From an uncultured Roseburia sp. (GTDB taxonomy: Bacteria > Bacillota > Clostridia > Lachnospirales > Lachnospiraceae), in assembly GCA_947564465.1 (NCBI GenBank), contig CANOCV010000034.1, forward strand, positions 1-33,451: a stretch of DNA of 33,451 nucleotides, in the 5' to 3' direction. The position numbers and the translations under genes were made by a program. This document shows positions 27,310 to 33,451 of this stretch, piece by piece; the first letter of the stretch is position 1; each line of letters begins with the position of its first letter. The notes beneath the pieces were generated by a model that ran no database searches, was not told the DNA's origin, and was given only the letters and a program-made list of their open reading frames with translations.

Positions 27310-28544
27310 CCGTCTGATATTTTTTCTCCAGACATTTGAAAAGGATTTGTATTACTATTCACTCCGTGCCCAGATACAGCCTGACGAAGAAGACGTGTAT
27401 CTGCTTCGGTATAATTTTTCTGAAGAGATATGCGAGAACCATCCCGGAAACGAATAAATTTCCCTCTCCTGTTTTTCTCAATATTCTCAAAATCATGGAT
27501 ATAGTATAATTTGTGAAAAGGAGCCTTCGGTGTAAGAATGAAGTTATCCGTAAGGCTTACAAGAAATCCCTTTCGCGGCGGATTCTCATCATCTAAAAAT
27601 TCCAGACAGAATAACCGATAGATTTTTTCCGTATTTCCCCATGTCTGCATTCTTCGAACAGAGGAAATGCGGGACGGAAACAAAATAAAGAACAGGCAAT
27701 AAAAAAATAATGTCCACAACGGAAGAAGAAAAATCAGAAAGAAATTAAATGCAAAAGAAAATATCCCTTCCTCCCGTGCAGCTTCGGCCATCATAACGGA
27801 AAACAGAATCAGAAACGGAATACAAATAGAGAAAATCATTTTATATCCATCCTGAAAAAAGAAGATTACCCGCCTGCGGCACCATGCGGAATCGCTGGCA
27901 AGATGCAATAAATCATCTTTTAACACCGCTTTTGAAAAAAACACGTGCAAAAAAAGCGCAACCAAGTTGAAAACAATCTGAATTACGAGGCTGTAAACAG
28001 AGTAAACATACCATACACACAAAGTATTTTCCGGAAACATATTTATATTTGGAAAAGTACCATGCTTTGCCATACATACAGTGCAGCACAGACAGAAGAG
28101 AAAAAATGCAAAATTAATCACGGTTTCCACAATATTCAAAAGAACCGTAATAATATTTTTTTGAACGCTTACACGGCGCAGCACTATCTTTATTAAGAGA
28201 AAGGTAAGCGGAAACAAAAAAAGTACCCATCTTACTTCCTGCATTACAGAATCGCTTAACAAAAAGGCTTCCAATTCCGGCAACTTCTCTTCCCGAAATC
28301 CTCCGCTTAAAAACGAGCCAAAATCAAACAAATCTATAAAAGCAAAGAAAAGTATGAATGCGACCGGCATAAGAATAATAAGAAGACGTTCTGTGATTGT
28401 ACGCCTTGAAATGGAATAAAACATCATGCGGGACGGCGTATAGATTTGAAGTCCGAGATGCAAAAGTGCACAGACGGAAAACACGGACATAACCGGTATT
28501 GTATACGGAAAAATATATTCGGTAATCATGCGGTAAAGATACAT
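27306..28544 (-). CDS. Multi-pass membrane protein of unknown function
   Basis: Protein of 412 residues, not recognised. About eight membrane segments span residues 10-290, with long hydrophobic runs rich in Phe (FFAFIDLFDFGSF, FAFFLFCLCCTVC, FFLIFLLPLWTLFFYCLFFIL). The C-terminal 100 residues are soluble and contain SLTDNFILTPKAPFHKLYY, then IHDFENIEKN and FIRFRDGSRISL, a beta pattern like small PH-like domains (bPH) in bacterial membrane proteins. GGAGG precedes the ATG. It lies directly upstream of the two-component genes in the same direction, so it may be co-transcribed and act as an accessory sensor, but this is inference. Confidence 0.65.
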   Translation of the reverse strand: MYLYRMITEYIFPYTIPVMSVFSVCALLHLGLQIYTPSRMMFYSISRRTITERLLIILMPVAFILFFAFIDLFDFGSFLSGGFREEKLPELEAFLLSDSVMQEVRWVLFLFPLTFLLIKIVLRRVSVQKNIITVLLNIVETVINFAFFLFCLCCTVCMAKHGTFPNINMFPENTLCVWYVYSVYSLVIQIVFNLVALFLHVFFSKAVLKDDLLHLASDSAWCRRRVIFFFQDGYKMIFSICIPFLILFSVMMAEAAREEGIFSFAFNFFLIFLLPLWTLFFYCLFFILFPSRISSVRRMQTWGNTEKIYRLFCLEFLDDENPPRKGFLVSLTDNFILTPKAPFHKLYYIHDFENIEKNRRGKFIRFRDGSRISLQKNYTEADTRLLRQAVSGHGVNSNTNPFQMSGEKISDG

Positions 28545-28571
28545 ACGCGTCCTCCTTTGTGCACAAAATTT

Positions 28572-28600
28572 GTAACAGTTCAGACAAACTGCCCTATTAC
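28572..28600. repeat. 29-base hairpin element, copy 2
   Basis: Same layout as 9037-9065 with 26 of 29 bases identical; arms GTAACAG and CTATTAC. It lies in the leader of the 412-residue membrane protein gene. A partial match (CAGTTCGGACAG) lies at 32119-32130 upstream of fbp. Confidence 0.6.
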
Positions 28601-28621
28601 CAAAATTTTTCTAATTCAACA

Positions 28622-29596
28622 TTAATCAAGTCCCATTTTCTTTTTTACTTTCTCAATATCTATATCGACCTTTTTCCATGTGTCGCCTTCTCCTGAAAGA
28701 CGGAATAATGTCAAATCCAATTGTACCCCTATTTTTTCTATGTAATCCGGGTCATCTTCATCCGGCTCGTCCGCATAATCCATAATATATTTATCGTCTC
28801 TGAAAATAGCCTCGTCTGTTGACATTGCACCATAGCCGTTTGTTCCACCATACTTAAAAATCGTATATGTGTATTCCACATTCCCATCATCATCATGACA
28901 TCTGAGCAAAAACATCTCATCATACAGTTTAAATGAATCCGGATCTCTCATCATACTTTTCATTTTGACGGCATTTTGATATGCCAACTGCTCATCCTCA
29001 CTTAAACTTGATCTTATAAAGTTAACTGCAAACGCAGCAATAATAGCAACGGCAACGACAATGGCCGCAATCGGAATGATAATCTTTTTTGCCTTTTTGC
29101 CGCCCTTTTTTTGCGTACTTTTATCATTTACCGTTCCGTCTTCTAACGGACAGCCGCAGAAAGGACACTCTGTGGCATCATCTGCCACTTCTTTTCCACA
29201 ATCACCGCAAATCTTTGTCGGCTTTTCTTCTTCTACAAATACCTTCCCACAATGGACACATCTTTTAGCCTTAGCAGAAATTTCTTTTCCACACTCGGGG
29301 CAACGAATCATATTACTTTTGTGAATTATTATTTCTTCTTTTTCCTTATAATCCTGTAATTTCCCTATACTTACATTCCCGCAGGAACACTTCCAGGCTA
29401 TATTTTCCTCTCCATCGTCCAAAATACCACCGCAAGACGGACACTTAAAAAAATTCTCCGGATTTGTCTCTTTTTTCATCAATATATCCTGTAACTGCGT
29501 TTTCGTTACTTGAAATGCCTTTTGGCACGAATTGCATTTCCAACCGATTATATCTTGTTCACTTGGCGTACTATTACATTTGCTACATCTTATCAT
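28622..29596 (-). CDS. Zinc-ribbon membrane protein
   Basis: Protein of about 324 residues. The cytoplasmic N-terminal 150 residues carry four zinc-ribbon units: CSKC...CNSC (4-24), CPSC...CSCG (52-72), CPEC...CVHC (99-116) and CGDC...CPFC (130-147). A Lys-rich linker precedes one membrane segment at about 171-194. The outer domain of about 130 residues (DEQLAYQNAVKMKSMMRDPDSFKLY, YTIFKYGGTNGYGAMSTDEA) is of unknown fold, similar in outline to proteins that have a zinc ribbon, one membrane segment and a small domain. The start at 29596 is chosen because GGGGGATGG precedes it and a TTGAAA-N17-TATAAT promoter lies just upstream; a longer reading would include that promoter. Confidence 0.75.
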   Translation of the reverse strand: MIRCSKCNSTPSEQDIIGWKCNSCQKAFQVTKTQLQDILMKKETNPENFFKCPSCGGILDDGEENIAWKCSCGNVSIGKLQDYKEKEEIIIHKSNMIRCPECGKEISAKAKRCVHCGKVFVEEEKPTKICGDCGKEVADDATECPFCGCPLEDGTVNDKSTQKKGGKKAKKIIIPIAAIVVAVAIIAAFAVNFIRSSLSEDEQLAYQNAVKMKSMMRDPDSFKLYDEMFLLRCHDDDGNVEYTYTIFKYGGTNGYGAMSTDEAIFRDDKYIMDYADEPDEDDPDYIEKIGVQLDLTLFRLSGEGDTWKKVDIDIEKVKKKMGLD

Positions 29597-29650
29597 ATGT
29601 CCATCCCCCATTATACATTTTTGCCAATTATATTGGTCTCTATGGTCTAT

Positions 29651-29679
29651 ATTATATTTGTTTTGACGAATTTTTTCAA
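29651..29679 (-). promoter_or_regulatory. Promoter of the zinc-ribbon gene
   Basis: TTGAAA and a consensus TATAAT with a 17-base spacer, predicting transcription from about 29644 and a leader of about 48 bases. It rules out starts upstream of 29644. Confidence 0.7.
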
Positions 29680-29705
29680 CCATAAATACTTTTTTCATTT
29701 TTTGT

Positions 29706-29734
29706 TTGACATTTCCCTCTCTTGTCCTTATAAT
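29706..29734 (+). promoter_or_regulatory. Perfect consensus sigma-A promoter
   Basis: TTGACA-N17-TATAAT, an exact match at both boxes, back to back with the zinc-ribbon promoter. No protein gene starts at a suitable distance; it leads into the hairpin and terminator region below. Confidence 0.8.
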
Positions 29735-29740
29735 AGGAGA

Positions 29741-29882
29741 TGGCTAATCGATTAAGCTAATTTTCATAACTCAAGTGCACCTAGAAATAGGTGCACACTC
29801 CCCGAAAGTAAGTGAATAAGTTCATTTTTATAAAAAAAGATATTTCTATAAATCGTTTACGATTTGTAGAAATATCTTTTTA
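29741..29882 (+). ncRNA. Candidate small non-coding RNA
   Basis: About 140 bases lie between the predicted transcript start of the perfect promoter and the end of a strong terminator. The transcript would hold a 9-pair hairpin GTGCACCTA/TAGGTGCAC closed by a GAAA loop (29775-29796), then a CUCCCCGAAAGUAAGUG stretch, then the terminator stem. The only ATG near the start is followed by a stop after five codons. No known RNA family is recognised. It may be an independent sRNA or the leader of the recombinase remnant. Confidence 0.5.
29838..29882. terminator. Strong bidirectional intrinsic terminator
   Basis: An 18-pair stem (29838-29855 with 29860-29877, one G-U pair) with a TTTA loop is flanked by an A-run and a TTTTT run, so it would stop transcription in both directions. 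Confidence 0.8.
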
Positions 29883-29910
29883 TTTATATTATGACACATA
29901 ATGTTTCTCC

Positions 29911-29939
29911 TTGATTGCACATCAATATAATGCTACAAT
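29911..29939 (+). promoter_or_regulatory. Promoter upstream of recombinase remnant
   Basis: TTGATT and TACAAT with a 17-base spacer, about 48 bases before the ATG of the broken gene. Confidence 0.45.
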
Positions 29940-29987
29940 GCTCTGAATCAACTAAAACGCGCAAACAATAACAAAGGAGAATATAAA

Positions 29988-30168
29988 ATGAACGACATTC
30001 AAACAACACTTCAAAATTATTTTCAATTCTGTGAAAATCAAAAAAGACTTGACAAAAAACATTAAAAGCTTACCGAATTGATTTGCGTCAATTTCTTGAA
30101 CGCACAGAGATTCCCCTTCTAACTCCTTTACGATATCAAGAAACACTCCGTGGCTTCCGCTCTTTCAT
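29988..30168 (+). pseudogene. Truncated, frameshifted tyrosine recombinase
   Basis: An AAAGGAG site and ATG at 29988 open a frame reading MNDIQTTLQNYFQFCENQK, then RLDKKH and a stop at 30065. Shifting by one base within the A-run near 30059 continues it as TLKAYRIDLRQFLERTEIP, then LRYQETLRGFRSFIL. Together this matches the N-terminal SAM-like core-binding domain of XerC/phage integrase proteins (around 60 residues), with a one-base loss in a run of A. The catalytic domain with the R-H-R-Y residues is absent, and the homology ends at the stop codon of the convergent fbp gene. It is thus a dead remnant of an integrase-like gene, probably left from a lost element. Confidence 0.72.
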
Positions 30169-30169
30169 T

Positions 30170-32047
30170 TTAAGCCCCCGCGTAATTATACTGTTCCAAC
30201 ACCATCTCCAAATCCGCAATCTGCTCCTTGATACTCTTTCCGATATCCGTATCCTTTACCCTAATGCGCTTTTCCTCCGTCTCAAAAATATCCGTGCTCG
30301 ACTCGATATCCACATTCTCCTCCAGCACTTTTTTAATACTCTCAAAAGGCTGATGCGCCTTTAACCGCATACCATGCGAATTATAAATCAACGTATATCC
30401 CGCAATCCCCGTCTTCTTATGGTATGCCCTGCAAAACCCCCCGTCAATAATAATCAGCTTCCCATTCGCACGCACAGGCGCCTCTCCGTCACACACCTTT
30501 ACAGGCGTATGCCCGTTGATAATATGGGATATCGGAGAAAACAGCCCGAATTCCCGCAGTATCATATTGCAGACATATTCCTTGTGATAATGCTCATAAT
30601 ACGGATTCCGGTCCTCTACCGTCACCTCCCCGTCCGCAAGATACATCTTTTCAAACGTCTTTATTTTTCTTCCGGAGAGCGGCGATTTCTCCCCTGCCCA
30701 AAGATACCATAAAAAATCTTTCTCGGCTTTCGTAGACGTGTCAAGACATACCTTGCGCACAATCCGGTCCGCATAATCAAGATATGCCTTTCCCTTATAA
30801 ACCGTATCTCCAATCCTGATTCCCTCAAAATTTCCCTGCTCGTCAAGCGGGATGCAGCCGTGATACAAAAGATTGTCGTTGTGGCACTTATACATGCTGC
30901 CCTTGGAACACAAAAAGCGAATATGCCGATGCAGTCTTTCACTGTTCAAAAACGAACGGCGCAGTTCTGCGATTACACCGGCCTCCTCCTGTGTAAGCTC
31001 ATATGGGTATTCTCTGTCCACAGTCGGAAAATCCTTTCGGTTCATCTCGTACTCCGTACCATCTATCACAACCGTTCCCCTGTCATAATCTATTTTTTCA
31101 AGCATCCGCCTCTCATCCATCTGATATTCCGGGTGCCTTCCGATCAATTGGCCTTCTAATTTGAATAAAATAACGGAAATCGCCTGCATTGCCGCATCCG
31201 TCACATCATCCGTCCCATACTGCTTTTGTGCAAACAAAACAAGCTCGCGAAGGCTGATTCCATATCCGCTCTCAAGAACTCTGATGTTTCCGTAACGAAG
31301 ATTGTTTCTGACAACCATCGCAACGCAAGTCTCGCAGCCCGCCGCAGCCCCCATCCACAGCACGTCATGATTTCCCCACTCAATATCAAGAGAATGGTAT
31401 GTCATCAAAAGATCCATAATCTTATCCGGATTTGCCCCTCTGTCATACACATCTCCCACAATATGAAGATGATCCACCGCAAGACGCTTAATCAACTCCG
31501 CAAGCGCAATGATAAATTCATCCGCGGCCTGAATGCGGATAATCGTCTTCATAATCTGCCTGTGATATTCAATCTGATTATTGTCCTCATCCACCTGCAT
31601 ATGCAAAAGCTCATCAATAATATACGCAAACTCCTCGGGCATGGCTTTGCGCACCTTAGATCTGGTATATTTTGATGAGAGATCTCGCGCAACCGCAATT
31701 AAGTTCTGCAGATTTAACTTATACCAGTCCTCGGTGATCACACCCTGCTCAAAAAGCGCATTCAATTTTTCCTTGGGATAATAGATCAGCGTGCACAATT
31801 CCTTTCTCTCCTGCCCGCTCATCTGCTCCGCAAAAATACGGTCAACCTTCTCTTTTATGACACCCGAACAATTATTAATAATATGGCAGAACGCCTCATA
31901 TTCGCCATGCAGATCGCTCATAAAATGTTCCGTACCCTTTGGGAGATTGAGGATTGCGCTTAAATTAATCATCTCACGGCACACCGCCTGCTTTGTAGGA
32001 TACTCTTTTGCCAGTAATTCCAGATATTTTTTCTTTTCCTTTTCCAT
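30170..32047 (-). CDS. fbp: Fructose-1,6-bisphosphatase, class III
   Basis: Protein of 625 residues, of the Firmicutes-specific class III FBPase (B. subtilis Fbp is about 670). Metallophosphatase motifs are seen: MSDLHGEYEAF near 43-53, HIVGDVYDRGANPDKIMD, IEWGNHDVLW, and INGHTPV plus YNSHGMRL towards the C-terminus. It hydrolyses fructose-1,6-bisphosphate to fructose-6-phosphate in gluconeogenesis, in the cytoplasm. GGGAGG precedes the ATG. It has its own promoter and stands alone. The end of the gene abuts the integrase remnant, but the coding sequence looks complete. Confidence 0.93.
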   Translation of the reverse strand: MEKEKKKYLELLAKEYPTKQAVCREMINLSAILNLPKGTEHFMSDLHGEYEAFCHIINNCSGVIKEKVDRIFAEQMSGQERKELCTLIYYPKEKLNALFEQGVITEDWYKLNLQNLIAVARDLSSKYTRSKVRKAMPEEFAYIIDELLHMQVDEDNNQIEYHRQIMKTIIRIQAADEFIIALAELIKRLAVDHLHIVGDVYDRGANPDKIMDLLMTYHSLDIEWGNHDVLWMGAAAGCETCVAMVVRNNLRYGNIRVLESGYGISLRELVLFAQKQYGTDDVTDAAMQAISVILFKLEGQLIGRHPEYQMDERRMLEKIDYDRGTVVIDGTEYEMNRKDFPTVDREYPYELTQEEAGVIAELRRSFLNSERLHRHIRFLCSKGSMYKCHNDNLLYHGCIPLDEQGNFEGIRIGDTVYKGKAYLDYADRIVRKVCLDTSTKAEKDFLWYLWAGEKSPLSGRKIKTFEKMYLADGEVTVEDRNPYYEHYHKEYVCNMILREFGLFSPISHIINGHTPVKVCDGEAPVRANGKLIIIDGGFCRAYHKKTGIAGYTLIYNSHGMRLKAHQPFESIKKVLEENVDIESSTDIFETEEKRIRVKDTDIGKSIKEQIADLEMVLEQYNYAGA

Positions 32048-32063
32048 CCGTGCCTCCCGATCT

Positions 32064-32101
32064 ACGTCTTTTCTCTATCATACTGCATTTGCGTTTCCTG
32101 T
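32064..32101 (-). promoter_or_regulatory. Promoter of fbp
   Basis: On the minus strand TTGTAC, a 17-base spacer and TATGAT, some 30 bases upstream of the start. The 104-base gap to the permease gene holds no clear terminator hairpin. Bounds are approximate. Confidence 0.45.
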
Positions 32102-32151
32102 ACAATAGAAAAAATGGCAGCAGTTCGGACAGATCTATGTATCCGTTGTCT

Positions 32152-33252
32152 TTAATAATCACAAATATCCGCTTTCATCAACCTGTGTCCCTGCAAGGCA
32201 GTTACCGGAATAAAAATAATTACATTGCTGGCTACCAGCCCCTGTAATGCCGTTTTATTATAGTAAAAAAGCTTCATTCCATGCCCGGTCAGATACAGCG
32301 TGTTCAACAGATATACGCCCAGCATTACAAGACACGCCCCTGTCACGATTCCGATCAGGTCCAGCCACAACACCTCTTTCACAATTTTCTTTCTGATATT
32401 CCGCTTCGATATCCCGATTGCCTGATAAAGCGCAAATTCTCCCTGCCGGTGCTGGTAGAGTCCCGTGAACGCGGCATTAATCGTAACTGCCATAACGACT
32501 GCTATCAAAAAAATAAGCAGAAAATACATATACTCGAACACGGACAGCTGACGCTCTATCATTTCCCTGTAATAATCCTGGTCTATAACCGGAATGTGAT
32601 ACTCTGTTTTCAGCTCATTCAGCAGTGCATGGTATTCCTTATCATTCATTTCCGTTGGCAGAATCATATATGAAGCCGTTTTTGTATTGTTGATATAATA
32701 TGTACTGTAACCCTCTTCGTCCGTCAGGGCATCCAGCCGATAATCCCTGTCAAAATATTCGTCCGGATTGTCCGCGGACAAAAAATCGCCGGGTTTCATA
32801 CCGCGATTTTTTGCCTGAAGACCGCTCATAATGACACTGCCGTCACCAATCATTCCCCGCTTCGTCTCACACAACGAAACACCGATAAAATCACAGTAAA
32901 ACCGAAAATCCTCCTCGCTTTGGAACGCATATTGGAGTGTTCCGCTCATAAATCCCATAATTGATTTTGTATAGATATGCCCGCCCTTCCCAAGCTCTAA
33001 AAATGTAATTTTGTCATTCCCTTTCAGCATATCCACTGCCCGCTGAAACTCCGTATCGTCATAATCCGCGGCAATCGGTTCGACGATGGCAACCCGTTCC
33101 ATTCTGCCGATAGAATAGTCGAACATACTTCCCATATTGGAAATATACAGTCCCCCCAGATAAACGGCGAACGTGAGCACAAACATAAAAACAATTAACG
33201 ACGCTCTCCATCGATTCTCTTTTACATAATACAATGCCGAAAAAGGTTTCAA
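32152..33252 (-). CDS. FtsX-type ABC transporter permease
   Basis: Protein of 366 residues. One membrane segment near 18-40, a large extracellular domain of about 195 residues (MacB-like periplasmic core), and three C-terminal segments at about 240-262, 293-318 and 338-356, with FALYQAIGISKRNIRKKI after the second, the FtsX/MacB-type cytoplasmic loop. Start is TTG at 33252, overlapping the TGA of the ATPase gene (TTGA), so the two are coupled. The four-segment layout matches MacB-type exporters. The substrate is unknown. Confidence 0.82.
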   Translation of the reverse strand: MKPFSALYYVKENRWRASLIVFMFVLTFAVYLGGLYISNMGSMFDYSIGRMERVAIVEPIAADYDDTEFQRAVDMLKGNDKITFLELGKGGHIYTKSIMGFMSGTLQYAFQSEEDFRFYCDFIGVSLCETKRGMIGDGSVIMSGLQAKNRGMKPGDFLSADNPDEYFDRDYRLDALTDEEGYSTYYINNTKTASYMILPTEMNDKEYHALLNELKTEYHIPVIDQDYYREMIERQLSVFEYMYFLLIFLIAVVMAVTINAAFTGLYQHRQGEFALYQAIGISKRNIRKKIVKEVLWLDLIGIVTGACLVMLGVYLLNTLYLTGHGMKLFYYNKTALQGLVASNVIIFIPVTALQGHRLMKADICDY

Positions 33253-33451
33253 AATTTTTCACCGCCTTTTCTATCGCCGATCATCCCGTCCCACATTTCA
33301 ATAATACGATCCGCATCCTTTAAAATCGACATATCATGTGTGATAACAAGCACCAGATGATCCTTTGCGTATTCCTTTAAAACCTCCATAACCGCAAAAG
33401 CATTCTCGTGATCAAGCGCGGCCATCGGCTCATCCGCAAATAATACGTTCG
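33249..33451 (-). CDS. ABC transporter ATP-binding protein, 5' truncated
   Basis: The window cuts this gene: the last 66 codons are present and the start lies beyond 33451. Visible are Walker B and D-loop (NVLFADEPMAALD) and the switch His (LVLVITHDMSILKDADRI), then GDRKGGEKF and TGA. It overlaps the permease start by two bases beyond the TTG, a standard MacB-type ATPase plus permease pair. The Walker A and signature are outside the window. Confidence 0.85.
   Translation of the reverse strand, partial: NVLFADEPMAALDHENAFAVMEVLKEYAKDHLVLVITHDMSILKDADRIIEMWDGMIGDRKGGEKF

Noticed and set aside
29597..29698. N-terminal extension of the zinc-ribbon protein
   Set aside because: It contains the TTGAAA-N17-TATAAT promoter, and the upstream ATG has no well-placed ribosome site.
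29700..29990. Invertible promoter switched by the neighbouring recombinase
   Set aside because: No inverted repeats flank the consensus promoter and the recombinase is a truncated, frameshifted remnant.
31974..32162. 62-residue open frame between fbp and the permease
   Set aside because: It overlaps the start of fbp and the end of the permease in another frame and has no SD or recognisable content.

Overview
The window looks like chromosomal DNA from a gut-type Firmicute, most probably a member of the Clostridia close to Lachnospiraceae. The basis is: strong AGGAGG-type ribosome binding sites on most genes, moderate GC, the Firmicutes-type class III fructose-1,6-bisphosphatase, a BlaI/BlaR1 pair, a GPH-type sugar symporter next to a large GH2 beta-galactosidase, and many small membrane and lipoprotein operons. 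No rRNA, tRNA, CRISPR array or intact mobile element was seen. The genus assignment is inference only.

Layout. (1) 1-3100: a DUF3737-like beta-helix protein, a divergent LysR regulator with a classical ATAG-N7-CTAT box, and an SDR oxidoreductase. (2) 3160-5700: an envelope-stress pair, a Gly-rich two-membrane-segment protein followed by PspA, then a small unknown protein. (3) 5755-11409: a TetR-controlled operon with an SCP2-like lipid carrier, an alpha/beta hydrolase, a stand-alone NRPS-type condensation-domain acyltransferase, an acyl carrier protein and an acyl-CoA/ACP ligase. This is a complete small acyl-transfer module of unknown product and is the best candidate for an undescribed pathway. 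(4) 11447-16908: lacZ and its sugar symporter, with a divergent AraC activator. (5) 16948-18886: BlaI and a BlaR1-like membrane protease whose outer domain does not look like a penicillin-binding domain, with two perfect operators. (6) 18915-24879: a six-gene envelope operon (lipoprotein, two membrane proteins, ABC ATPase, two anchored exported proteins) bracketed by copies of a short palindromic repeat. (7) 25195-28544: a two-component system and a multi-pass membrane protein. (8) 28622-30170: a zinc-ribbon membrane protein, then a gene-poor stretch with a perfect consensus promoter, a hairpin and a terminator (candidate small RNA), and a frameshifted tyrosine-recombinase remnant. (9) 30170-33451: class III FBPase and the start of an FtsX-type ABC transporter that runs off the window.

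How genes work together. The TetR module probably loads a fatty acid on the carrier protein and passes it to an amine or alcohol acceptor. The lacZ block imports and cleaves beta-galactosides. The two-component system, the ABC operon and the BlaI/BlaR1 pair sit together and may all sense or answer envelope stress, as PspA does, but no direct link is visible. All function calls rest on reading motifs by eye; no database search was possible.
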